Shown here: positions 9,481 to 19,689 of the stretch, one piece after another
How positions within the stretch are numbered: the stretch's first letter is position 1
Layout: each line of letters begins with the position of its first letter
Source of the DNA: Hypoxylon rubiginosum
Lineage: Eukaryota; Ascomycota; Sordariomycetes; Xylariales; Hypoxylaceae
DNA length: 64,000 nt
Assembly: GCA_902806565.1 (NCBI GenBank)
Contig: CADCXA010000021.1
Location: 1,789,876 to 1,853,875, forward strand
Reading direction: 5' to 3'
The notes under the pieces: model-generated
The model's input: only the letters and a program-made list of their open reading frames with translations
What the model was told of the DNA's origin: nothing
Database searches by the model: none
Program-made: the position numbers and the translations under genes

Positions 9481-10584
9481 GATAACGTATAGTGACTCTG
9501 GTTATTCAGGAAATCAGTATTAACGTTGAACAAAGGGAGCCCCGGCTACTGATAGATATTAAACCACCCGCAATCCTTCTCGCAATCCTTCTAACTATTT
9601 CCTTGAAGAGACTACCATGATAGCAGGTAGCTTCTACACGATCACTGCGGCGGGCAACTCCCCGAGCCGATGGGGAGCCACGACTAGTGCTCACTCAATG
9701 GCGATGCCGATAACTCATTCTCCGAGTGTGGTCATATGATCCTTCGTCGTCCTGGCAAAATGCCCAGGCTTTTGCCAACCGAGATATTTGAATCAGCCGC
9801 TAATGCAGCATGGTTTGTGCCTTCTGCTCTGTAACGTCTTTCCCAAGCCCAATCTCACAACAAGTGATGCATGTGAAAGGCGTCAGGCTGCATGCAAAAT
9901 CCTAAAAGTCCCAGGAAGAAGTAACGTGGCAAAGGTTCCTTCGTCCAACTGTTCTAATACTATGTTGACAACTAAAGGGGTATATCAGGAATAAGCCATC
10001 AACCAAATAACAGCAATTGCTAGTTAATATCGTATCTAGTGGTTAATTCTTATAGGATCTACTATACAGTAGATAATTGTCAGTCTTCGTCTTGCTAATA
10101 GCCCTTAAAAGCGATAGTAAGAAAACTCTTGGTATAACTACTCAAACCGCAGAGTGCTGTGTGGCGTTACGGATTGCTGATGCTTGAAAGAAAGGCACAG
10201 TCTAGGTAGCACCTAGAAAGGCTATCTCAAGTGCTCGGGTAGGACCAGGAAAGGATAGGGCATACCTAATTTTGGCACAGAATGTGGCGTAACTGAGATG
10301 GGGATGTAACCACCAAGTACCCCTTTAGTCACTCGTAACCCGGTAGAACAATTGAGTAAGCACAGTGTATATGTAGACTCTTCCTACCCCGAGATGCTCG
10401 AGATGGGGGTCGGCTTACCCGCGAGGTCGCACAAGACAGCCACAATGCTTGAGTGGCGTGCCGCAAATGGACGCTATAATGCTTGGGTGTCACGCTGCGG
10501 ATGGGGGCTGACATATAGCAGCCAAAACTCGCTGTAAGGAGCCTGTTCTTGAGCCATCCCCTTCTCATCATCCCACAGCTCGCT
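9481..10584. promoter_or_regulatory. Shared divergent promoter region, lipoxygenase / peroxygenase
   Basis: These 1.1 kb separate the two oppositely oriented start codons and must hold both promoters. Short frames inside it show no domain or codon pattern. I see no unambiguous operator. The head-to-head arrangement would allow joint control, which is inference. Confidence 0.4.
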
Positions 10585-11628
10585 ATGCATTCGTCTGTGT
10601 TGGTAGGCTTGTTCCTCAGTGTATCGCACACTGCTTTCTCGGCAGCATCACTGCTGAAGCGAGAAAAGCTCCTGGGAACCCAAGAGCAAAAAGGGGTCGG
10701 TCACAATGACCTCTTTTACCCAAACCCAGAACACCCAATCCCGTACAAGATTCCCTTCGTCTGGGATGAGAAGCATCATTATTTCGAAAAGCAGATCAAC
10801 GGATCCGGTGGAGGATTCTACCGGCGGTCATCCTGTCCCGCGATAAACACTCTTGCAAATAGAGGGTATATCAATAGATCTGGGCGCGACATTCACTATG
10901 ACGAGATAAGTCAGGCTGCGAGGACCGTGTGGAATTTTGGTGATGACAACGTAAGACATACATCTCGAATAGAAATATCAGGATCTTGCTCACTCGTTCA
11001 GATCATGGTCGTATTAGAACCGACGAAGAAGCACTATCCGGGACTTGACCGGATAGACCTAGATATGCTGGCCGGCGATGCGGTGCAGTATGACATCAAC
11101 TGTCCTGCCGCCCCAACAAGGAACGACCGCGAACTCGGCAACAACGTCAACATGAACATGACCCTCTTCGAACAGCTGATGTCCGTCTCCAAAGACGGTG
11201 TGACGTTGTCATTCGAGGACGCAGCCGAGCACCATCACCGGCGCCACAACGACTCCAAGGCCAACAACTCCGAGTTTCGCTTCGGGAACCAGATGGCCAT
11301 CTGCTCGTTGGCCCAATACGGCAACATGTTCGGCGTGCTGGGACGGGCGGGAAAGCACGGCCTAAACACGCTGTTCGTCGCGGACGTGAAGAAGTTCTAT
11401 CTCGATGACGACTGGCCCGTCGGCTACGCGCGTCGCGAGATGCCCTACTACTCGCCAGAGGCGAATAGCTACATCGATCGCATGGCGCACCACATCGGGT
11501 ACCGGATTCAGAGGCCGTATCCGCCTGGTGACGGGGACAGGGGCGTCGACGTCGAACCCGAGACGGCTAAGTTTCAGATGGGCGGAGGGTGCAATGAAGG
11601 CAAAGGCGAACAGGTCTCGGAATTATAA
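10585..11628 (+). CDS. Secreted heme-thiolate peroxidase/peroxygenase (peroxidase family 2)
   Basis: This single-exon gene encodes 347 residues from the ATG at 10585; the frame extends 12 codons upstream but without ATG. Residues 1-20 form a signal peptide. The block SSCPAINTLANRGYINRSGRDI (Cys84 as proximal heme ligand) is the signature of chloroperoxidase/unspecific peroxygenase enzymes. The distal segment FEDAAEHHHRRHND corresponds to the family's Glu-His-Asp region, but here Glu-His is followed by His rather than Asp. The family uses H2O2 to oxygenate or halogenate substrates, including fatty acids. Next to a lipoxygenase a role in further oxidation of fatty-acid products is plausible, though unproven. 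The 3' half is more G/C-rich than the 5' half. It converges on the thioesterase gene, 136 bp away. Confidence 0.88.
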   Translation: MHSSVLVGLFLSVSHTAFSAASLLKREKLLGTQEQKGVGHNDLFYPNPEHPIPYKIPFVWDEKHHYFEKQINGSGGGFYRRSSCPAINTLANRGYINRSGRDIHYDEISQAARTVWNFGDDNVRHTSRIEISGSCSLVQIMVVLEPTKKHYPGLDRIDLDMLAGDAVQYDINCPAAPTRNDRELGNNVNMNMTLFEQLMSVSKDGVTLSFEDAAEHHHRRHNDSKANNSEFRFGNQMAICSLAQYGNMFGVLGRAGKHGLNTLFVADVKKFYLDDDWPVGYARREMPYYSPEANSYIDRMAHHIGYRIQRPYPPGDGDRGVDVEPETAKFQMGGGCNEGKGEQVSEL

Positions 11629-11764
11629 GATAGAGTAGGCGTAATTGGAGATATATTAGACATTTGCTTACTGGACCGTCTATGTGTGATAATGACTCAT
11701 CATATGGTTTTAGGGGTGACCCGAGAGATATCTATAGCAGTCATGAATGATGTGTGAATAGTCT

Positions 11765-12453
11765 TCATAATTTCGCGCCTCGGGGCTTCTTGGGATGCGC
11801 TTCATCCCATTTTGCCCGCTTCAGGTTTGCGACCTTGGCCTTCTCAGTAAGTGACGCGTGGAGATCTGCGTATACACCGCCCGCCTGGACCAGACTCGCA
11901 GGCTTTCCTTTGGAGTAGTCGTAAAAGACCACCCATCCGTTCGACTCAGCAACGGGAGCTTGTTGCCTCAATGACCACATAGTGGTCGTAACATGGTACC
12001 GATCGGGCTTGACCTCGTCGATCCTGTTGGCGACGATGATCTGCTAGATGATTAGCATACCTAGAGAATCTTACACGGTTTTCCATCTATACATACCGAG
12101 TCCGGGTACGATACCGGCCTCTTGATGTCCAACGTGCTAGTCTTGACAATAACGCCGATGCCGCGCACCTTCATCAAGTCCTGAAACTTATCCTTCAGGT
12201 GCTCCTCGAAGCTCTCAAACAGGCGGAAGTTGCATGCGGAAGCGTAGTGAGGAAAGCCGGCGTTCATGATGTGGCCCCACGGGTCCTGGTCGTCGGCCCA
12301 TACGACGCCGTGCTCCATCATGGTCGGCTCGTCGTAGCCCTGCGCAAGCGCCTGGCTTACTAATTTCTCTCGCAGTGGCTTGTAGAGGTCGCCGCCTCCC
12401 GGAGCGTGGTAGGAGGAGGCTTCGAGCTGAGTCTTGAATTTGATTGGTGCCAT
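11765..12453 (-). CDS. Hotdog-fold acyl thioesterase (4HBT type)
   Basis: Exon 1 is 12453-12097 and exon 2 is 12040-11765, with a 56-nt intron (GTATGT donor, TAGCAG acceptor). The product is 210 residues. The start MAPIKFKT is the first ATG of the frame. The core DPWGHIMNAGFPHY (residues 57-70) carries the Asp-x3-His-x2-Asn pattern of 4-hydroxybenzoyl-CoA thioesterase-like enzymes. KRPVSYPDS joins across the splice to IIVANRIDEV and WVVFYDY, giving an unbroken hotdog domain. Such proteins hydrolyse acyl-CoA or related thioesters. There is no signal peptide or clear targeting sequence. It is convergent with the peroxygenase and would fit release or trimming of acyl chains, but these enzymes are also common outside clusters. 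Confidence 0.82.
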
Positions 12454-13337
12454 TGCCGACCTGATCAAATTGTCTTTTGTCTTTGGAGTGAGATATGTGA
12501 TGTGCGATGTGCAAGCGGTGTGAGTGGTTGTATTTTGAATGAAATCGAGTCGTGAATCTTATGGCCTTTCTTAGTATTTACCACCGAGATCCAAGTTGAG
12601 TTCGAGATAAGCTCAAGGTGAGCAGGATGAGCACAGGATGAGCAGGATGAGCAAAATGAGCAAAATGAGCAAGATAAGCAAGGTGAGCAGGATGAGCTAG
12701 GCCTGGATTGATCCCTTTCGTTGAACAAAGGAAAAGCAAATATCTGACTAACATTATCAGGGGGTTCTCCACACCGGTCAAAGTGGGTCATAACAGCTCC
12801 TGCCGAGGTTTGTGTGGGGCCTCTGGATCTCTCGGCCTGTAGGGCAGATAAAGGTGGGTCGATCTGACACGGGCCGAGGTGGGGAGTGGGTCCGATCGAC
12901 GATCCTTTCTAATGATGCCTGTAGATAGACCTCGATTAGGGCGCCGGCGCTACGGACCCATAACTATGGGGCTGTCCTTTGCCTTTGCCAGACTGCCACT
13001 GCTAGACAACTACGCAACATCGCTGACCAGATGCTGGAACAAAAGAGAATAAATGATAGGACCCAAGGTCAGGGCCAGGGTGAGGGGGGGATAGTCTACG
13101 CATCTAGCAAGAGAAGAGGCCGTCCGTTGCCTTCTTCTTCTCCAAAGCTATAGCTTGGATCCTTAGCCCCCGTCTGCCTTGCCTCTTGATCCCCCCTCTC
13201 ATGAATTTCGTTTCTTTGAATACCTAGGTAGATAGAGCCGTTGCTTATCTAGACAGCAAAACGGTGGCTCTCATCTCGCTAGATACGTCCGTGTCCTCAA
13301 ATTAACCAACAGGTAGGTAACCAACAAGGTCATCGAC
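12454..13337. other. Intergenic between thioesterase and MFS genes
   Basis: The two genes are divergent, so both promoters lie here, together with the short tandem repeat at 12615-12697. No additional gene is supported; a cysteine-rich minus-strand frame at 12465-12791 is only the translation of that repeat and flanks. Confidence 0.5.
12615..12697. repeat. Degenerate 9-bp tandem repeat (GAGCARRAT-like)
   Basis: About nine imperfect units of GAGCAGGAT/GAGCAAAAT type run in tandem, mostly with 9-bp spacing and one longer unit. It lies about 160 bp upstream of the thioesterase start codon and could vary in length between strains. Confidence 0.7.
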
Positions 13338-15043
13338 ATGGCATCGCCTACCACCCCATCCGACTCGTACCCGCTAGGAGTCCTCTCCACCAAGGCTTCT
13401 ACGGCTTTGAGTCCGTCACTACGTGGGGACGACAAGTCGGCCACGCTCGTCCTGGCCGGCTCCCAACCCAGCATAACGGTGGACGAGGACGAACGTCTAC
13501 CATCGGGAGGCCAACTTCCTCCTAAATCCGATGCTCTCACCGACTGGGACGGCCCTGCCGACCCGGAAAATCCCAAGAACTGGAGCCTCGGGTTGAGGAT
13601 ATACCATACCATGCTACCAGCCCTGTACGGCTTCTCCGTGTAAGTTGGAAGACCGTCCCAGCGTGTAAAGTGTAAGGCCAATCGGAGTAGCTGATGATGG
13701 CTTTAGGTCCCTTGGTACCTCCATTTACTCCGCAGGCGTCTTCGCGGTGGAAGAGGAATTCCGCGTCAGCATGTCCGTCGCCCTCCTGGGGCTCTCCCTC
13801 TACGCGCTGGGCCTGGCCCTCGGCCCCATCATCGGCGCGCCCATCTCGGAAACGCGGGGCCGCAAAGCCGTCTACCTCATCACGCTGCCCCTCTTCCTCC
13901 TGTTCACCGCGGGCGCGGGCCTCTCCAGGAACATCCAGAGCTTCATCGTCCTGCGCTTCCTCTCGTCGACCTTCGGCTCGCCCGCCCTCGCCGTGGGAGC
14001 CGGCACCGTGGCCGACATCTGGGACATGGAGCACGGCGGGGGCCTCGCGACGGTGCTCATCACGAGCACCTTCTTCCTGGGCCCCAGCCTCGGCCCGCTG
14101 GTCGGCGGCTACACCATCGAGACGCGCGGCGACTGGCGGTGGCTCATGTGGGTCCTGCTGCTCATCGCGGGGCCGATCGGCCTCCTGGTGCTCCCCAGCA
14201 GGGAGACGAGCAAGAAGATCATCCTCGCCCGGCGCGCGAAGCAGCGGGGCGTGCCCGGGCCGCCCAGGCCGCCGCCCGCCACGGCGCTGAAGATGCTGTT
14301 CGTGATCACGCTGGTGCGTCCGCTGAAGATGCTGGTCTCGGAGCCTATCGTCATGAGCTGGGCGCTGTACCACGCGTTCGTGTTCGGCGTGCTGTTCGCC
14401 TTCTTCGAGAGCTACCCGTACGTCTTCAGCAGGGTGTACGGCTTCTCTTCCGGGCAAGTCGGGCTCGCGTTCTTGGGCATCTTCATCGGGACGCTGCTCG
14501 CCGTCGTCACATTCGGCATCATCGACAAGACGGTATACCAGAAGAAAAAAGTACTTTGTGCGCCGGCGAAGCCTCCACCCGAGGAGAGGCTATACACGAG
14601 TATGCTCGGGGCGTTTGGCGTCCCCGTCGCCTTGTTCTGGTTCGGGTGGACGGCGAGGGCGGACGTACATTTCCTCGTGCCAATCGCAGCAGGTATTCCA
14701 TTTGGATGGGGCGTGGTGACGCTTTTCGTGAGCACATTCCGAACCATCATACGTATATGCGAAGAACTACGTGGCTGACTGCATCTAGCTTGGCGGCATG
14801 ACCTTCTTACTCGACACGTACGGCGCAATGTATGGTGCCTCTGCTGTTGCGGCAAACGGCCTCCTGCGGTACGCCTTTGGTGCCGCGTTCCCTATGTTTA
14901 CGGTTCAGATGTACGAAAAACTTGGCATTGGCTGGGCTACCAGTCTTCTCGCATTTATCGGGTTGGCCCTCTTACCCATACCGTTCGTGCTGTATAAGTT
15001 CGGACCCTCTCTGCGTGCGAGAAGCCGTATGACGGCCACATGA
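13338..15043 (+). CDS. MFS multidrug/metabolite exporter (DHA1 type)
   Basis: There are three exons, 13338-13639, 13707-14727 and 14789-15043, with introns of 67 nt (GTAAGT...CTTTAG) and 61 nt (GTGAGC...CTGAC...CTAG). The product is 525 residues. A cytosolic tail with DWDGPADPENPKNW precedes the first helix (typical of DHA1 proteins), followed by GTSIYSAGV, GPIIGAPISETRGRKAVY (motif A region), a long cytosolic loop around residues 240-280 and a second six-helix bundle. The third exon gives YGAMYGASAVAANGLLRYAFGAAFP, the conserved helix-11 block of polyamine/drug:H+ antiporters. It presumably exports small molecules across the plasma membrane. Its place beside oxygenases fits product efflux. 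Confidence 0.88.
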
Positions 15044-15649
15044 GAGTCGATCCCGTAATCACTTAATGCATAGACAGATATGAACTTTGGCGCTTTATAG
15101 ATTTTAAAGAGGGTTGCCGCTCGAGGCACTCGCCACGTCGTGACGGCTTGTCCTGGCCAAAACAAATTATAATTTTGCCATTTAACGGATCGGAGGTGTT
15201 TTACGGATGTCTGAATAACTGCTGCAATATAAGTAACTACAATGTAATGAGTCTATTAGTCGGCTATTTAATTGACTACTGATCTAAGTTTATAATTGGA
15301 TTCGCATTGCTGCAATGGAGCTGGTCCATTTAGGGCTGAGTAAGTGCCAAAATAGGGGCACCTGCAAGGCCAAGGCACGCTTTTTCGATTTCAAACAAAA
15401 CGCCGCGTCTTTATATATGTAACTACCTCTTAGACCAACGTTCCGGAATCTCATATGTCCTATTACACCAAAACTAAACTATACGCATGTATAAGAGAGA
15501 CGCTATTATAGTGTTCCACTTTTGGCACACGTTATCTACCTAACTATCCCTTCTCTTCGGCTTTTGGACTTACTGTCCATAACCTGTTACGATATTGCTT
15601 TGTGACCGATTTCTCGAGAGGCAACTACATCGGCAGAGAAGCTCATATT
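15044..15649. other. Intergenic between MFS and PAQR genes
   Basis: This A/T-leaning region holds the PAQR promoter. I see no gene or clear repeat. Confidence 0.5.
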
Positions 15650-16721
15650 ATGGCGCTTTCATCCACGAAAAGTATTCCCGACATGGCAGTGGCCGTCAAG
15701 CTCAAATCGAGAGTTGTCAGGCGCGCAGAAGTGCCGGTTTGGATGCAGCAGTGTCCATTCATCGAACGAGCGTACCGCAAGCAGCAAGACTCGTTCTACG
15801 GCTGTCTCGAATCGCTGTGGTACATGCACAACGAATCGGTCAATATATGGTCGCACTTGATCGTCGGCGTATTCTTCCTGGCCATGGCCATCTGGGCCGC
15901 GCTTCCTTCTCTCCACGGCGGTTATGCTTTCAAGAGAGCCGATTTGCTGGGTCTCCAGTCATATCTCGTCGGCGCGGCCATTTGCTGTTTGTTATCTGTA
16001 AGCACTCTCCTATTTTCTCAGGCGCTTATCCACACCACGGAATCTAACTCTTCTGGCTCAAGGCCTTTTACCACTGTGTCAGCTGCCACTCGGAGCATGT
16101 CTCGCGGCGTTGTCTAAAGTTGGATTACCTCGGCATCGCGTGCAACATCACGTCCACGTGTGTCTCGGCCACGTACTTCGGGTTACACGAGCATCCTCAG
16201 CTCGCTAACTTCTACATGACCATCATCCTAGCATGCGGACTGGTGGCGTTCGGGTCCATGCTCGACCGTGGCGTCGACGGGCCTCGAGCTGCGAGATTTA
16301 GGTATGTCCCATCCAGGTATCATGATACCGACAAAAGGTCAGCTAATGGCGGCTTCCTTTCTAGGGCCGCGGTATTTATCGCGTTGGGGGGCAGTGGTTT
16401 CGCGCCAATCCTTCACGCCGCCGTCTCGCCAAGGCTTACGTTGGACGGGTTCTCGTTGGAGCACGTTGCGGCACAGTCGGCCGTTTACCTATTAGGGACG
16501 GCTTTTTACATCAACAGGATACCCGAGAAGTACTGGAGAGAAACTTTCGACGTCTGGGTAGGACTCTTTTCCCTTCCTCCTGCGGCCGCGAAGCGGTGCA
16601 CTGACTGCATTGCATATAGGGCGCCAGTCATCAGCTATTTCATGTCCTTGTCAGCGTGGCGCAAATCGTGCATTTAGTAGGCCTAAGGAAGTCTTTGATG
16701 CGACATTACGGGCTAGCTTAA
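15650..16721 (+). CDS. PAQR / adiponectin-receptor-like (Izh, hemolysin III) membrane protein
   Basis: There are four exons, 15650-15997, 16063-16301, 16365-16557 and 16620-16721, giving 293 residues. The donors are GTAAGC, GTATGT and GTAGGA. All diagnostic PAQR blocks appear after splicing: HNESVNIWSHL (residues 60-70), FYHCVSCHSEHVSRRC with the zinc-ligand His, LDYLGIACNI, and GASHQLFHVLV near the C-terminus with the last His pair. Seven hydrophobic segments can be counted. Fungal members influence zinc, lipid and sterol physiology, and animal AdipoRs have ceramidase-like zinc sites. I start at the first ATG; the frame also runs upstream without one. It lies between transporter and P450 in the putative lipid-oxidation group, where a lipid-sensing or lipid-modifying role is tempting but unproven. 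Confidence 0.88.
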
Positions 16722-17042
16722 AAAGTATCAGGTGTTTCGTAGCTGCTTGCTACTTGCAACCAACTACTAGATACCATGAAGCAACTTCACGCCGGAGGAT
16801 TCTTGCTCCTTGGCTCACTCGGCTCGCCTCGTCGCAAGAATTCGGAGGCGCCTATGTGTATTAGGGTACCTACCTCCTAGGTACCCAAGGTAAGGTGGAA
16901 AGTGGTTAAAACTCAGGCTATTCTGCTGCTGCCATAGCGGGCGCAGCCTCCAGTTACCGTACATGATATTTTAATCATAGTAACTTTATTAAGCACTTGC
17001 TTCTATTTTCTCATTTGCTATTATCTTGCTTCGACCTTCAAA
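16722..17042. other. Intergenic upstream of P450
   Basis: This short gap holds the 3' end of the PAQR gene and the P450 promoter. A palindrome GGTACCTACCTCCTAGGTACC lies at about 16865-16885 (arms GGTACCTA/TAGGTACC). Nothing else is supported. Confidence 0.45.
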
Positions 17043-18755
17043 ATGACAGTGATGACTATTCTAAACCAGTTTCTTGGACTCTTAGCTGAGCTTGCTGGCC
17101 CCCTTAGTCTCACCAATGCTGGCCTTTGGCTGGCAGTTTGCGTACGTTGTCAGAAGAAGAAACCTGATGAAAGCAGAATAGCACTGACGGATATTCAAGT
17201 TCATACTGTACTGGGTCGGAATTAGCATCTATACCCTCTATTTCCACCCTTTATCCAAGTACCCAGGTCCTCGGCTGTGGGCGATAAGCCGTATTCCATA
17301 TGCATTCTATTTACAAAGAGGTAGGCTACCTCATACGGTGCAACGTATTCACGACAAGTACGGCTCCATCGTCAGGATCGCACCGGACGAGCTGAGCTTC
17401 GTCGAGGCGTCGGCATGGAAAGATATCATGACGCCAAAGCCAGGTCATGGGCCATTTGACAAGTGGACGAAATACCTTAACCCGGCCATTAATGGTGCTT
17501 ATTCTATCCTCACGTCGCCGACTACAGAGGGACACGCACGCATCAAGCGTCAACTCAATCACGGATTCTCGGACAAAGCCCTCCAGGCACAGGAAAGTAT
17601 GTTCCAAAGCCACGTTGACCTGCTTATTCACCGCATCCGCACGGCCATCGGCAATGGCGAGAAGGAGTTCGATATGCACGAATGGTATGTCTGGGTCACC
17701 TCGGATATCATGGGTGAACTGGTTTTTGGCGAACCTTTCGGCTGTCTCGAAAACGGAAAAAATCACCATTGGGTCAGCATCCTGATCAGCGGGTTCGTCA
17801 CCGTTGTTTACATCACTTGCCTGCGCTTCTTCGCGGTGACGAGCATGCTGGTCTCGTGGTATATTCCGAAGACGATCGAGGAAGCACGCCGCAAAATCCA
17901 TCAATACGCCGTAGATAAGGTCGACAAGCGGCTGAGTAAAGATCCGGGCAAGCCCGACTTCATGCATTACATGCAACGCCAGAACAAGGACACCGCCCCG
18001 ATGACGCGGGCGGAGATTGAGACGACCCTATCGGCTCTCATCATCGCCGGTGGCGAAACGACAGCCACCTTCCTGTCGGGCATTACTTTCCACCTCGTGC
18101 AGTACCCCGAGGTCCTGCGCAAGCTCGAGGCGGAGATCCGTAGCGCGTTCAAGTCCGAAGAGGATATCAACGGCGTCTCTACGAATAAACTGCCCTACTT
18201 CAACGCATGCATCAAAGAAGGCCTCCGAGTCTCCCCGGCCGTCCCCTTTGGTCATCCGCGCGTCGTCCCGCCCGGCGGTGACGAAGTATGCGGGCAGCGC
18301 CTCCCCGGCGGAGTATGTCCCCTCACTCTCCAAGTCCCTTCACGAATCCTTCCTTTTTTCTTTTCGCGCAGCTAGCTGACATTCCTTTTTTTCCCCCATC
18401 ACGCTAGACGAAGCTTAACCTGATGGCTTGGGCCATGTATCGTTCGGAGCGCAACTTCAAGAACGCCGCGGCGTTCTACCCGGAGCGCTGGCTGAGCTGG
18501 AACGGGTACGACAACCGCGACGCTTTCGAGCCGTTCTCTCTCGGCGTCCGGAACTGCATCGGAAAGAACCTGGCTCTCGTCGAGCTGAAGATCATCCTCG
18601 CGCGGACCATCTTCAACTTCAACCTCTCCCTGCCGGAGGGACAGAGGGATATGGGCTGGGAATGGGGCGATCAGAATATTTACCAGCTGTGGAAGTGTGG
18701 GCCGATGATAGTTCGGGTGAAGGACGCGAGGCAGGATGTAGGACAGATTGCCTGA
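17043..18755 (+). CDS. Cytochrome P450 monooxygenase
   Basis: There are three exons, 17043-17141, 17200-18312 and 18408-18755, with introns of 58 nt (GTACGT...CTGACGG...CAAG) and 95 nt (GTATGT...CTGAC...CTAG). The product is 519 residues. An N-terminal hydrophobic anchor is followed by FHPLSKYPGPRLWA (proline-rich hinge), helix I AGGETT (316-321), ExxR in KEGLR (373-376), PERW and the heme loop FSLGVRNCIG with Cys454. It resembles the fungal group that includes benzoate 4-hydroxylase-like and isotrichodermin C-15 hydroxylase-like enzymes, which act in secondary metabolism on the ER membrane. The substrate is unknown. It is the last gene of the 7.5-18.8 kb oxidative group. Confidence 0.9.
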
Positions 18756-19689
18756 TAAGCGCGGGCCTTACTATTGTTATTACTTTGTTACTATAGGTGC
18801 CCTGTGAGACCTGGCTCGCCCTTGGGTTTGGGTTAGGGTTAAGGTACGAGACATGCGCGATGTGCTCTCAGTTGTTTCAGTACTCGTCAATGGTCGACAA
18901 GTCCTATACCGCGATGTCCATATAAGTAATAGTTGTATACGGGTGCGCATGATCCGTTCATTATTTGTTGTTTCTGTCTAGATCTGGAGGGGCATAGCAG
19001 CCGTCTAGCTACTCTCGTTACTTATCGTATAGAACGAGCCACCTGTTAAGATTCGGAAGAGCAGAAAAGATAAGGGGTCAAGGGTAAAATATTTTAATTA
19101 ACCAACTACCTATGTAGGCAGCTGAAAAGGCCGAAGTAGAATACCGATGCACATTTGCATGCAACCTTGGAAGCCTTAGAGAGTTTGTAGCACCACCACA
19201 TGTTGATAGATTGCCGCGTACTCTTTGCAATCGATACCATTAAGAACCTAGATACCTTTCACTACTTCAGCATTGTGACAATGCATACCTAATTTAATTA
19301 TCTCATTCGAAGAAGAGTCCAGACTGAATATCTACTGATACCAGGTACACGGCCTTTCAAGTAGCATGTATTGCTCTTATTATACAGTGCGATAAGTACG
19401 GCCACGTAGCCTGCAGCTTTCAGCTGGAAAGAGATGGAAGAAAACGCCATTAATACCACCGAAGGTTACATGGCCGCCCGGGACGTATAATGTATATCAG
19501 GCAAGCCAATAATAATATAGTTGCATATCTACCTACGATGATATGTTAAGTATTATTCCCTATCTAACCATCAACGCCACAGCGGCGAAACCCCTTTCCC
19601 GAAAATTCCCCTTTAATCACACCGAAAAGAAACTTCTTTTATGATTAGAATCGTTTTAATACACATTTCCGAATTGGTAGAGATGAATT
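18756..19689. other. Intergenic between P450 and ankyrin gene
   Basis: Apart from a short telomere-like stretch (18824-18844) I see only A/T-leaning unique sequence. No gene is supported. Confidence 0.5.
18824..18844 (+). repeat. Short interstitial telomere-like sequence
   Basis: The 21-bp stretch reads GGGTTTGGGTTAGGGTTAAGG, one exact TTAGGG unit flanked by one-base variants. It may be a trace of break repair or chance. It is too short to prove either. Confidence 0.35.

Noticed and set aside
12465..12791. Cysteine-rich minus-strand frame (SCSPCLSCSFCSFC type)
   Set aside because: The cysteine pattern is simply the translation of the 9-bp tandem repeat; there is no signal peptide or stable start.
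13537..14457. Minus-strand frame of 306 codons across the MFS gene
   Set aside because: The composition is low-complexity (His/Arg/Glu/Gln) and it mirrors the G/C-rich third positions of the transporter; the plus strand gives a complete 12-helix protein.
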